This document shows positions 25,922-34,997 of a stretch of 64,000 bases of DNA, piece by piece (positions within the stretch are counted from its first letter, which is position 1; every line of letters begins with the position of its first letter). Made by a program: the position numbers and the translations under genes. Location: contig CAKRZE010000003.1 in the NCBI GenBank assembly GCA_934432725.1, positions 1-64,000 of the forward strand, given 5' to 3'. The notes under the pieces are model-generated. The model was not told where the DNA came from and did not search any database. It saw nothing but the letters and a program-made list of their open reading frames with translations. The DNA is from an uncultured Eubacteriales bacterium (GTDB taxonomy: Bacteria > Bacillota > Clostridia > Oscillospirales > CAG-272).

Positions 25922-27544
25922 TTAAAGCTCCAGCTCCGCCGCGCCGGTGCTTTTGGAGAATTCCTCCAGCACAAGCCCCGGATTGTGGTCATATGCCCAT
26001 CGGATATTCCATTCGGAGGTGAAGATCAGGAGGTTGTTTTTCCGGAAATCCTGCACCAGCTTCGTGTCGGAGGTGAGGTTCAGCTTGGTCGGGTTCACCT
26101 CGTCGCCTCCGCCGAGCCAGCGAATGTGCTCATAGGGCAGGGGCGTGCGGCGGACATCGACGCCGTATTCGTTTTTCAGGCGGTATTCCAATACCTCAAA
26201 TTGCAGAACGCCGACCACGCCTACAATGACGCGCTCCAGACCTGCACCCGGCTCAAAGAAAATCTGAATGGCGCCCTCCTGTGCGATCTGGTTCATGCCC
26301 TTGGCAAATTGCTTGCGCTTCATGGAGTCTGTCTGCTCAACCAAAGCAAAGTGCTCCGGTGCAAAGGTGGGGATGCCCTCATAGGTCACCTTGCGGGCAG
26401 CATCGCACACGGTGTCTCCGATCCGGAAAATTCCGGGGTCAAATACGCCGATAATATCGCCTGCATAGGCTTCATTGATGATTTCCCGCTCCTGCGCCAT
26501 CAGCTGCTGCGGCTGTGAGAGCTTGATGCTCTTGCGCTCCTGAACGTGATAGTATTCCGTTCCGCGTTCAAATCTGCCCGAGCAAATGCGCATAAATGCG
26601 ATCCGGTCGCGGTGCGCTTTATTCATGTTTGCCTGAATTTTAAACACAAAAGCGGAAAAATGCGGGTCAAACGGGTCAACGGAGGTGCCGTCAGAGGCGG
26701 TTCTGGGAAGCGGTGCGGTGGTCATTTTTAAAAAATTCTCAAGGAAAGGTTCAATCCCGAAATTGTTCAGTGCAGAGCCGAAAAAGACGGGGGAGAGCTT
26801 GCCGTTTTGCACCTTTTCCAGATCAAAATCAAAGGATGCGCCGTCCAAAAGCTCCACCTGCTCGGTAAGCTCTGTGCGCAGGCGTTCGCCGATCAGTGCA
26901 TCCAGCTGCACTGTGTCAGAAATGTCGCAGGAAATTCCCTTCAGACGTTTGCTGCCGCGATGAAATTCCTGAAACGCAAGGATCTCATGCTTGTCCCGGT
27001 CGTAAACACCCCGGAAATCCTGTCCGCAGCCGATCGGCCAGTTGACCGCATAAGTCATAATGCCGAATTCACGTTCCAGCTCGTCCAGCAGATCAAACGG
27101 ATCGCGGGCTTCGCGGTCCATTTTGTTGATGAATGTGAAAATCGGAATGCCGCGCATGGCGCAGACCTTGAAGAGCTTTCTGGTCTGCGGCTCGATGCCT
27201 TTTGCGGCATCAATGACCATGACGGCGCTGTCTGCTGCCATCAGGGTGCGGTACGTATCCTCCGAGAAGTCCTGGTGACCGGGGGTGTCCAGAATATTGA
27301 TGCAGTAGCCTTCATATTCAAACTGCATCACGGAGGAGGTGATCGAAATCCCGCGCTGCTTTTCAAGCTCCATCCAGTCGGAGACCGCGTGATGATCCGA
27401 TGCCTTTCCTTTTACGGAGCCGGCAGACTGAATGGCTCCGCCGTATAGGAGAAACTTCTCGGTCAGGGTTGTTTTTCCTGCGTCAGGATGCGAAATGATG
27501 GCAAAGGTCCGGCGTCTTTTGATTTCATCCTGTAGTGTACTCAA
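25922..27544 (-). CDS. prfC: Peptide chain release factor 3
   Basis: RF3 is a GTPase that recycles RF1 and RF2 from the ribosome after peptide release. The 540-residue protein has the P-loop SHPDAGKTTLTEK (about residue 18), the switch region GISITSSVMQF, DTPGHQDFSEDTYR, and NKMDREARDP. It continues through the LepA/RF3-like domains to a normal length. It is transcribed alone, leftward. A TATAAT-like box at 27604-27609 is a possible -10, but its -35 is poor. Confidence 0.96.
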   Translation of the reverse strand: MSTLQDEIKRRRTFAIISHPDAGKTTLTEKFLLYGGAIQSAGSVKGKASDHHAVSDWMELEKQRGISITSSVMQFEYEGYCINILDTPGHQDFSEDTYRTLMAADSAVMVIDAAKGIEPQTRKLFKVCAMRGIPIFTFINKMDREARDPFDLLDELEREFGIMTYAVNWPIGCGQDFRGVYDRDKHEILAFQEFHRGSKRLKGISCDISDTVQLDALIGERLRTELTEQVELLDGASFDFDLEKVQNGKLSPVFFGSALNNFGIEPFLENFLKMTTAPLPRTASDGTSVDPFDPHFSAFVFKIQANMNKAHRDRIAFMRICSGRFERGTEYYHVQERKSIKLSQPQQLMAQEREIINEAYAGDIIGVFDPGIFRIGDTVCDAARKVTYEGIPTFAPEHFALVEQTDSMKRKQFAKGMNQIAQEGAIQIFFEPGAGLERVIVGVVGVLQFEVLEYRLKNEYGVDVRRTPLPYEHIRWLGGGDEVNPTKLNLTSDTKLVQDFRKNNLLIFTSEWNIRWAYDHNPGLVLEEFSKSTGAAELEL

Positions 27545-27609
27545 ATTAGATTCCTCAACTTTTGTTTGATATCGTGTGGATGCATGGATCGTATCATTCC
27601 ACCATTATA

Positions 27610-27959
27610 ATATGATACCATATCGGTGGGTAAATTGCAAGAAAATTTATCCTTCCGGCTGAATTTTCCTGTGCGGACAATGGCTCCGCCGGCGTATGCC
27701 TTTGTGAAGGGCTGTAAGGGTTTTAGTCGTATCTCCGATGCTGCCGGAGGGGAAAATGCCGGGGGACTGCCTCCGCTGCGTTTTACGGCTCCTGCATGGC
27801 GGTCGGTGATGCCGTGATTCTTGCCGCGGCGGCAGCATTGAACAAGCCCGGAGGCGGGACCGGTTTGAAATCTTGACGGAGTCAGCTGTTCTCCTGTTTG
27901 TGTCCTTTTCGGCTCCCTTACGGCGAGCAGGCTGCGTCAGACTGCGGGGTTCAGTCAAA
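27610..27959. other. Gene-free stretch
   Basis: No gene, RNA or repeat was recognised between the prfC upstream region and the terminator at 27960. Short open frames lack ribosome binding sites. Confidence 0.6.
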
Positions 27960-28000
27960 GGCGGCGCATGAAAGCCTTGTCTGAGCTTTCATGCGCCGCC
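27960..28000 (-). terminator. Terminator of the solute-binding protein gene
   Basis: A perfect 16-bp stem (GGCGGCGCATGAAAGC, 27960-27975, with 27985-28000) lies 39 bp after the stop codon. A short T-run flanks it. Confidence 0.8.
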
Positions 28001-28039
28001 CTTTTGCTGTATTATTGGCTCCTGTCCGGAAAATCGGGA

Positions 28040-29536
28040 TTAGGAATCAATATTCTCCATCTTGTCGATCTGCTCCTGGAAGTTTTCGATTGCCTTGGTG
28101 ATCTTTGCATCATATTTGCCGTACAGAGAAGCGATATTTTTATCCTTTGTTGCGGCAAATTTCAGGAATGCCTCTGCAAAACCGCCGAAGTTGAAGATTT
28201 CGCCGACGTCAAACGAACGGTGTGCAAAAATCAGATCAAGCATATCCTGAGACTCAAAGTCACGGGTGCCTCTGCCCTTCAGCGCCTTATCGTAATAGGC
28301 TTCCTTGAGCTTATAGTAGGACGCACCGGCAAGCGCCTCCATGATGAATCCGACGCGGTCTCTGTCAGAGACGATGTTGAGCACGGACATCAGACCCATG
28401 GTATGCTGTGAAACCAGCGAAATATAATTCTCCTGAGACTCTGAATATTTCGGGATCGGAAGGATACCGAAATCAAAGTCCTCTACCGAGCGCAGTGCGG
28501 TGCAGTCATCCATACGGCTCCAATAGAAGAGACCCTTCTTATCTGCGAAGAGGCTTCTGTAGTAGTCATCGGCGACATTGTTGATCAGGTGGTGATTCAA
28601 AAACGCCTCATCGTACATGATGTCGCAGATTTTGAAGATGATGTTATAGTTTTCCTCGGTTGCAAAGGTATAGACTGGCAGGTCGTTTTCGTCTTTTTTG
28701 GTCATTCTTCCGCCCCCGCCGAAGAAGAAGCTCATCATGACGTCGTGACCGCCGAGGAAACCGTACTGGTCATTCTCGTCGATGACCTGGTCACCGTTGG
28801 AGTCCTTTTTGCCCTGTCTCATATACTCATACAAAAGATCCATGGTCCATTTTCCGTCCGCTGCCGTCTTGTACAGCTCGCTGACGTTGATCTTGGAGTC
28901 CTCTGCGATGGTCTTGTTGAAGAGGAGTGCGGCGGTAGCATCCTCATCGCTGATGTTGATGGAGGAAGCCATCAGATACACCTTGTGTGCAAAAGAAAGG
29001 TCCTTTCTGGTATCCTGATCCCAATACGGCTTATCCAGATTGACATACTTGGTGAACGAGGTTTCGAAATCCAGGAAATATCCCTTCATAACGGTGTTGG
29101 GAACATCGTTCAGTCTGGCATATACCAGATCGTAGTAATCGTCGTTGGTGGAAACAGCTCTTGTGAGGGCGTCAATGAGGGCATTCTGATCCATGTTTTC
29201 CAACTCGACAACAAAATTGTATTTCTGCTTCAGTGCCGAGTTGCGCAGGTACACCGCATCATTGATCGGGTCGCCGGTCTGTTCCTCCACGGCGATGTCC
29301 TTGCAGGCGCGTTCCGGCCAGGAGGTATTTTCCCAGTGCAGAACATGGAATACCGTTCCCCCCCAGTTCTTATCCGGAAGATCCGCCTTTACCTCTGCGG
29401 ATTCTTCTGCCTTTCCGGGGCCAGGGGTGGTATCGCTCGGGGAAACAGGCTCCTTCTGGCAGGACGCCAGGGCTGTTGCAAAGGTCGCTATCAGCAGGAT
29501 GACAGATAACAGCTTGATAATGTTCGCTTTTTTCAT
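28040..29536 (-). CDS. Extracellular solute-binding lipoprotein (ABC transporter type)
   Basis: The 498-residue protein starts MKKANIIKLLSVILLIA and has a lipobox LASC (Cys near residue 26), followed by a Pro/Ser/Glu-rich linker. The mature part resembles family 1 carbohydrate-binding proteins, with segments like DPINDAVYLRNSALKQKYNF and FGILPIPKYSES. It should bind a sugar or oligosaccharide outside the cell for an ABC permease, but no permease or ATPase gene is adjacent, so it is an orphan here. The start at 29536 has GGAAGGAG upstream; a longer frame to 29560 has no such site. Confidence 0.87.
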   Translation of the reverse strand: MKKANIIKLLSVILLIATFATALASCQKEPVSPSDTTPGPGKAEESAEVKADLPDKNWGGTVFHVLHWENTSWPERACKDIAVEEQTGDPINDAVYLRNSALKQKYNFVVELENMDQNALIDALTRAVSTNDDYYDLVYARLNDVPNTVMKGYFLDFETSFTKYVNLDKPYWDQDTRKDLSFAHKVYLMASSINISDEDATAALLFNKTIAEDSKINVSELYKTAADGKWTMDLLYEYMRQGKKDSNGDQVIDENDQYGFLGGHDVMMSFFFGGGGRMTKKDENDLPVYTFATEENYNIIFKICDIMYDEAFLNHHLINNVADDYYRSLFADKKGLFYWSRMDDCTALRSVEDFDFGILPIPKYSESQENYISLVSQHTMGLMSVLNIVSDRDRVGFIMEALAGASYYKLKEAYYDKALKGRGTRDFESQDMLDLIFAHRSFDVGEIFNFGGFAEAFLKFAATKDKNIASLYGKYDAKITKAIENFQEQIDKMENIDS

Positions 29537-29805
29537 CAGATACTCCTTCCTGAATGACAAACTGAATGACGTATATGAAGCGTGACGGTTCGGTCATTCA
29601 TGCCGATTTGTTCAAACGGAACAAAAACGCAGAGAGTATTCTCCGCACTGACGGAATGCATGTAAGGCAATGCAGAAAGCCGCAGTCCCGGAAACGGGAA
29701 AACGCTCTTTGCGGTATCTGAGCGCCGCAGAGAATTTATGTCCGGGAGTATGCGGAAAACGGAAAGTGCGAATGCGGATTTGCCGTTTGTCAAATCATTT
29801 TATCC

Positions 29806-29834
29806 ATTATAACATGTGGCGGAATTTGCGTCAA
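29806..29834 (-). promoter_or_regulatory. Promoter of the solute-binding protein gene
   Basis: The minus strand has TTGACG (29829-29834) and TATAAT (29806-29811) with 17 nt between. It implies an unusually long leader of about 260 nt before the ATG at 29536; no known riboswitch was recognised in it. Confidence 0.75.
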
Positions 29835-30475
29835 TTCTTTGATTGTTCAAAAACCATACATATTTTTTGTGAATTTTTAACAAATCGTTTTTAATTTATA
29901 TGATTGGTATAAGAAGAAAAGCGGGGCGCGTGAGGTCGGCTGAAAAACCGCCGTTCCTTCCGGCTTTTGAAGCGGATGCGGTTTGCTTATCCGGGAAGTC
30001 GTATGTCCGCCAAGGCTGTGCGCCGTATCCATTGCGGCAATGCTTCGCGGCGGTGCATATGATTCTTTTCAGAATAATAGTATGATCATAAAGCGTTTTC
30101 CGGTTCCGTTTGAAAAGACAGTACCGACTGCGATCGGAAGTCATGGCGGGACGGGGGGTCTGCCGAATCGGAGGAGGGCGGGAGCGCTGTCCGGAGGAAG
30201 CTGCCGGAAGGCTTCCGAATGCCTCTGCCGGAGCGATGGCAGACGGAAATGCGGAAATACCGGCTCGGCGCCGAAGCCGCAGCAGAGCTTGGAGGCGGGA
30301 TAAATCGGACTTTTTTGTTATCCGAGGATGCGGTGCGGAGGTGCGTTTTGCCTGACTCGGATGCTGAAATGAAGGTTTGCAGTTCTTATCCTACGATTTG
30401 GGCTGAATTATTTTCTGAATTCTGGCGTTCTTTGCACATTATGCAGGATTGCAATTCAAAATATTCAAAAAGTGC
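29835..30475. other. Gene-free stretch
   Basis: This divergent intergenic region has an AT-rich left part and a GC-richer middle. I see no gene with a ribosome binding site, and no repeat or structured RNA. Confidence 0.55.
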
Positions 30476-30504
30476 TTGACAGAAATCAATTTGTGATGTA
30501 TACT
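30476..30504 (+). promoter_or_regulatory. Promoter of the citrate synthase-gntR-aconitase operon
   Basis: TTGACA at 30476-30481 and TATACT at 30499-30504 are 17 nt apart. The -10 box is covered by the inverted repeat at 30497-30512. Confidence 0.9.
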
Positions 30505-30512
30505 TGTATACA
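30497..30512 (+). promoter_or_regulatory. Palindromic operator, probable GntR/FCD binding site
   Basis: TGTATACTTGTATACA is a perfect 7-2-7 inverted repeat over the -10 box and start region. GntR-family FCD regulators often bind TTGTATACAA-like palindromes. Such a regulator is encoded in this operon (31923-32573), so autoregulated repression is likely. Confidence 0.75.
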
Positions 30513-30550
30513 TTAATACAATGGTCTCTTATACCAAGGAGGAACAGGCT

Positions 30551-31921
30551 ATGCTTGAGATGTCAGAAAAAACAAACTTATTGGAACAAAAATCCTACCA
30601 TTATCAGCTTCAGGACGTCAGCGAGCCGAATCTGTACCGGGATATATACAGCTATGATGAAGTGCCGAAGATGCCGTTCAACCACCGGCGCGTGCCGATT
30701 TCCATGCCGTCCGAAATCTGGATTACGGACACAACCTTCCGTGACGGTCAGCAGTCCGTGGAGCCGTATACGGTGAAACAGATTGTCGATTTGTATAAGC
30801 TGATGTCCCGGCTGGGCGGTCCGAAGGGGCTGATCCGGCAGACGGAGTTCTTTATATACAGCGAAAAGGACCGGGAGGCGCTTTTGGCATGCCAGGAGCT
30901 TGGACTGAAATTTCCGGAAATCACCACATGGATCCGCGCCACCAAGGAGGACTTCCGGCTTGTCAAGGATCTGAATATCAAGGAAACCGGCATTCTTGCC
31001 AGCGCGTCGGATTACCATATTTTCAAAAAAATGAAGATGACGCGCCGTGAGGCAATGAACTATTACCTGAAGACGGTCGCTGCCGCTTTTGAGGCGGGGA
31101 TCATGCCGCGCTGCCATCTGGAGGACATTACCCGCGCCGATCTGTACGGCTTTGTGGTGCCGTTTGTGAACGAGCTGCAGAAAATGTCGGAGGATGCGGG
31201 AATTCCGGTAAAGATCCGTGCCTGCGATACCATGGGATACGGCGTGCCGTATCCGGAGGTCGCGATTCCGCGCAGCGTACCGGGCATTATTTACGGACTT
31301 CTGCATTATGCCAACGTGCCGAGCGAGATGATTGAGTGGCACGGACACAATGACTTCTACAAGGCGGTCAGCAACGCTGCAACCGCATGGCTGTACGGTG
31401 CATCCGCTGTCAACTGCTCGCTTCTGGGAATCGGAGAGAGAACCGGAAATATTCCGCTTGAGGCGATGGTGTTCGAATACGCCTCCTTTCGCGGTACGCT
31501 GGACGGAATGGATACAACGGCAATCACCGAAATCGCGGAGTATTTCAAAAACGAGATACACATCGACATTCCGGAAATGACCCCCTTTGTGGGACGGAAT
31601 TTCAATGTGACCCGCGCGGGCATTCATGCGGACGGACTGATGAAGGATGAGGAAATCTACAATATATTCAATACGAAAAAGCTTCTGAACCGCAGTGCGG
31701 GTGTGACGATCACCAAGACCTCCGGGCTTGCCGGAATCGCATACTGGCTGAATGAAAATCTTCCCATGGCTGATGGCAGAAAGCTTGACAAGCGGGATCC
31801 GCTGGTCATCAAGCTGAAGGAATGGGTGGACGAAGAATATGAGAAGGGCCGCCAGACACCGCTGACCTCCAAGGAGATCCGGAGGAAGGTCGGGGAGCTT
31901 GCGGAAACAGGAATCGGATGA
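30551..31921 (+). CDS. Re-type citrate synthase (homocitrate/isopropylmalate synthase family)
   Basis: It condenses acetyl-CoA with oxaloacetate to citrate using a metal-dependent DRE-TIM fold unrelated to normal GltA. The 456-residue protein has the clostridial Re-citrate synthase N-terminus (YSYDEVPKMPFNHRRVP), the catalytic and metal motif TDTTFRDGQQ, WHGHNDF and GIHADG. A 2-isopropylmalate or homocitrate synthase is less likely, since aconitase and isocitrate dehydrogenase follow and no leu genes do. The ATG at 30551 has AAGGAGG 8 nt upstream; an ATG at 30521 lies too near the promoter. Confidence 0.88.
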   Translation: MLEMSEKTNLLEQKSYHYQLQDVSEPNLYRDIYSYDEVPKMPFNHRRVPISMPSEIWITDTTFRDGQQSVEPYTVKQIVDLYKLMSRLGGPKGLIRQTEFFIYSEKDREALLACQELGLKFPEITTWIRATKEDFRLVKDLNIKETGILASASDYHIFKKMKMTRREAMNYYLKTVAAAFEAGIMPRCHLEDITRADLYGFVVPFVNELQKMSEDAGIPVKIRACDTMGYGVPYPEVAIPRSVPGIIYGLLHYANVPSEMIEWHGHNDFYKAVSNAATAWLYGASAVNCSLLGIGERTGNIPLEAMVFEYASFRGTLDGMDTTAITEIAEYFKNEIHIDIPEMTPFVGRNFNVTRAGIHADGLMKDEEIYNIFNTKKLLNRSAGVTITKTSGLAGIAYWLNENLPMADGRKLDKRDPLVIKLKEWVDEEYEKGRQTPLTSKEIRRKVGELAETGIG

Positions 31922-31922
31922 G

Positions 31923-32573
31923 ATGGAGAGCGGCGAAAGAAAAGGCTCGCGGGCAGATTACGTATTCGGAATTCTAGAATCGGATATTCTGAGCGGAACG
32001 CTTGGGCGCGGAGAGCTTTTGACGGAGCAGCGTATTTCGGAAAAGCTCGGCGTCAGCAGAACCCCGGTGCGGGAAGCACTGAACCGCCTGATGCAGGAGG
32101 AACTTCTGGAGGAATCCGGGAAAGGAATGCGCGTGGTCGGTATTACCGAGGAGGATGTGCGGGATGTTCTGGACATTCGGCTCCGGCTGGAGGGTCTTTC
32201 TGCGAATATCTGCGCGTCTGTCATCACGGAAGCGCAGCTTCAGACGCTGCGTGAAACGCTGGAGCTTCAGGAGTTCTATACGGAAAAAAACGCGGCAGGG
32301 CATATCCGCGACATGGATTCACAGTTTCATGAGCTGATTTTTGCGTTTTGCGGACGGCGCACGCTTCGCTCTGTGCTGACTGCAATGCATCGGAAGATGC
32401 TGCGGTACCGGAAAATCTCGGTGGAGGATCCGGGACGCGCACGGGAAGCAGCGGCGGAGCATCGGGCGATATTTGATGCCATTGCGGCACACGATGCAAA
32501 GCTTGCTGAGGAGCGCACAGTGCTCCACATTGAGCATGCAAAGAAAAGTATTCTTGCCACGCTGAAGCTGTAA
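31923..32573 (+). CDS. GntR-family transcriptional regulator (FCD domain)
   Basis: The roughly 216-residue protein has an N-terminal winged helix (SRADYVFGILESDILSG, then LTEQRISEKLGVSRTPVREALNRL), which is the GntR signature. An all-helical FCD ligand domain follows, with DVLDIRLRLEG and conserved metal-type residues D, H and H (DSQFHELI, AAEHRAIFDAI). FCD regulators often sense carboxylates. Its position between citrate synthase and aconitase suggests citrate or a related acid as effector, and the palindrome at 30497 as target. The ATG starts 1 bp after the upstream stop; a TTG at 31899 is an alternative. Confidence 0.88.
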   Translation: MESGERKGSRADYVFGILESDILSGTLGRGELLTEQRISEKLGVSRTPVREALNRLMQEELLEESGKGMRVVGITEEDVRDVLDIRLRLEGLSANICASVITEAQLQTLRETLELQEFYTEKNAAGHIRDMDSQFHELIFAFCGRRTLRSVLTAMHRKMLRYRKISVEDPGRAREAAAEHRAIFDAIAAHDAKLAEERTVLHIEHAKKSILATLKL

Positions 32574-32626
32574 GGCGCGGCGGTCAATTGAAAACAGACC
32601 GGAAGGAACGGAAGGGAAGACGGACA

Positions 32627-34567
32627 ATGGGACTTACGATTGCACAGAAGATTATCAAGGCGCATTTGCTGGAGGGCGAGATGGTTCCGGGCAGGGAGAT
32701 TGCGCTCCGGATTGATCAGACGCTGACGCAGGACGCGACCGGAACGATGGCATATCTGGAATTTGAATCCATCGGTATTCCGCGGGTCAGAACGGAGCTG
32801 TCGGTGGCATATGTGGATCACAATACATTGCAGTCCGGTTTTGAAAATGCGGATGATCACCGGTATATTCAGTCGGTTGCCAAAAAATACGGACTTCGTT
32901 TTTCCCGTCCCGGCAACGGAATCTGCCATCAGGTGCATCTGGAGCGCTTCGGCAAGCCGGGCAAGACCCTGATTGGCTCTGACAGCCATACCCCGACCGG
33001 CGGAGGCATCGGCATGCTTGCGATGGGCGCGGGCGGAATGGATGTTGCGGTTGCAATGGGGGGCGGCGCTTATTATATTGTCATGCCGAAGATGATCCGC
33101 GTCAATCTGACGGGACGCCTCAGACCGTGGGTCAGCGCCAAGGATGTCAGTCTGGAGCTTCTGCGGATCCTGTCGGTCAAGGGCGGCGTCGGCTATATCA
33201 TCGAATGGGGCGGGGAGGGTGTCAAAACACTTTCCGTGCCGGAGCGCGCGACCATCACCAACATGGGGACGGAGCTTGGCGCAACGACCTCCGTATTTCC
33301 GTCCGATGATATTACGAAGGCATTTCTTGCGGCACAGGGAAGAGCAGAGGACTTCGTGCCGATCTGCGCGGACCCGGATGCCGAATACGATCGGACGATC
33401 GATATTGATCTGTCTGCGCTGAAGCCTCTTCTGGCATGTCCGCACAGCCCGGACCGTATCCGGACGGCTGAGGAGCTTTCCGATGTGCGTGTGGACCAGG
33501 TGTGCATCGGCTCCTGCACAAACTCCTCTTTGCGGGATATGCTGCGGGTTGCCGCGATTCTGAAGGGGAAGAAAATTGCGGATTCGGTCAGTCTTTCGGT
33601 CTCGCCCGGCTCCAAGCAGGTCCTTACGATGCTTGCCGATTGCGGGGCGCTGACGGATATTCTTGCCTCCGGGGCGCGGCTTCTGGAGTGTGCCTGCGGT
33701 CCCTGCATCGGAATGGGCTTTTCTCCGAATTCCGGCGGAGTATCGCTGCGCACCTTCAACCGCAATTTTGAGGGGCGGAGCGGAACCAGGGATGCACAGG
33801 TCTATCTGGTTTCGCCGGAGGTTGCTGCCGCGTCCGCTTTGACCGGACACATCACCGATCCGCGCACGCTCGGCGATTATCCCGAGATCAGCATGCCGGA
33901 GACCTTCCGGATTGATGACAGTGCCGTCGTGCTGCCCGCAGACGAGACGGAAGCGGGGGCGCTTGAGGTGCTCCGCGGACCCAATATCAAGCCTTTCCCG
34001 GATACATACCCGCTGACCGATACGATTCAGGCAGCTCTGACGCTTAAGGTCGGTGATAATATCACAACGGATCATATCATGCCCGCCGGAGCCAAGATAC
34101 TGCCCTACAGATCCAACATTCCGTATCTGTCCCGCTTCTGCTTTGCGGTCTGCGATGAGAGCTTTGCAGAGCGCGCACGGCAGAACGGTACCTCCATTCT
34201 GGTCGGCGGAAGCAACTACGGGCAGGGCTCCTCGCGTGAGCATGCCGCGCTGGTGCCTCTGTATCTCGGAGTCCGGGCAGTAATCGCCAAAAGCTTTGCG
34301 CGGATTCACGCTGCGAACCTGATCAATGCCGGCATTCTGCCCCTGACCTTTGCGGATCCTGCGGATTATGACAGGCTGACGCAGGGCGATATGCTTTCTC
34401 TGGATCACCTGTTCGAAGCGATCGAAACCGGAAAGGCAACACTGACAGACCTTACGACCGGCGAGAAAATTCCGCTTGTCTGCTCCTTCTCTCCGCGGCA
34501 GATCGCGATGCTGCGCGCGGGCGGGCTGTTGAAGTACACGGCGCAAAGCGGCACACTCGGAAGCTGA
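32627..34567 (+). CDS. Aconitate hydratase
   Basis: It isomerises citrate to isocitrate. The 646-residue protein is of the shorter bacterial/mitochondrial-like type. It has SDSHTPTGGGIGMLAMGAGGMD, the cluster cysteines in CIGSCTNSS and CACGPCIGMG, and the C-terminal swivel-domain motif GGSNYGQGSSREHAA. GAAGGGAAG lies upstream of the ATG at 32627. The last 27 bases plus downstream sequence are part of a 104-bp unit repeated three times, so the gene's 3' end has been duplicated into the intergenic region. Confidence 0.93.
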   Translation: MGLTIAQKIIKAHLLEGEMVPGREIALRIDQTLTQDATGTMAYLEFESIGIPRVRTELSVAYVDHNTLQSGFENADDHRYIQSVAKKYGLRFSRPGNGICHQVHLERFGKPGKTLIGSDSHTPTGGGIGMLAMGAGGMDVAVAMGGGAYYIVMPKMIRVNLTGRLRPWVSAKDVSLELLRILSVKGGVGYIIEWGGEGVKTLSVPERATITNMGTELGATTSVFPSDDITKAFLAAQGRAEDFVPICADPDAEYDRTIDIDLSALKPLLACPHSPDRIRTAEELSDVRVDQVCIGSCTNSSLRDMLRVAAILKGKKIADSVSLSVSPGSKQVLTMLADCGALTDILASGARLLECACGPCIGMGFSPNSGGVSLRTFNRNFEGRSGTRDAQVYLVSPEVAAASALTGHITDPRTLGDYPEISMPETFRIDDSAVVLPADETEAGALEVLRGPNIKPFPDTYPLTDTIQAALTLKVGDNITTDHIMPAGAKILPYRSNIPYLSRFCFAVCDESFAERARQNGTSILVGGSNYGQGSSREHAALVPLYLGVRAVIAKSFARIHAANLINAGILPLTFADPADYDRLTQGDMLSLDHLFEAIETGKATLTDLTTGEKIPLVCSFSPRQIAMLRAGGLLKYTAQSGTLGS

Positions 34568-34852
34568 ACGGAAGGCGTGTTTGCGCCAACGAAAAGCGCA
34601 CACGGCGCTTTTCCGACCGTATGCGGGGAAGTGAGGTCTCATCGGCGCAAAGCGGCACACTCGGAAGCTGAACGGAAGGCGTGTTTGCGCCAACGAAAAG
34701 CGCACACGGCGCTTTTCCGACCGTATGCGGGGAAGTGAGGTCTCATCGGCGCAAAGCGGCACACTCGGAAGCTGAACGGAAAGCGCGTTTGCGCCAACGA
34801 AAAGCGCTTACGGCGCTTTTCCGACCGTGTGCAGGGGAGTGAGAACCGGGTC
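34541..34852 (+). repeat. Three tandem 104-bp repeats spanning the aconitase 3' end
   Basis: Units start at 34541, 34645 and 34749 with GCGCAAAGCGGCACACTCGG. Copies 1 and 2 are nearly identical and copy 3 diverges at its end. Each unit contains an AAAAGCGC/GCGCTTTT hairpin, probably the aconitase terminator. Unit 1 includes the last codons of aconitase. The rest of the gap to icd (34853-34997) shows nothing else. Confidence 0.92.
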
Positions 34853-34997
34853 CTCGGGCGCGGCTCCGGCGAAGAGAGACAAAGCGCCTCGGGGGACATT
34901 GCCTCGGCAGAGCTTCGGAGTCTGATTTTTGACGGCTGCCGGAACATCCACGGAATAATTTTGACTTGATTTGCCTTGCGGCAGAATGGAGAGTATC

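Noticed and set aside
30551..31921. 2-isopropylmalate or homocitrate synthase
   Set aside because: The N-terminal pattern and the neighbouring aconitase and isocitrate dehydrogenase favour Re-citrate synthase; no leu or lys genes are near.
32327..34762. An 811-codon open frame antisense to aconitase
   Set aside because: Shadow of aconitase extended through the tandem repeats; no conserved motif.
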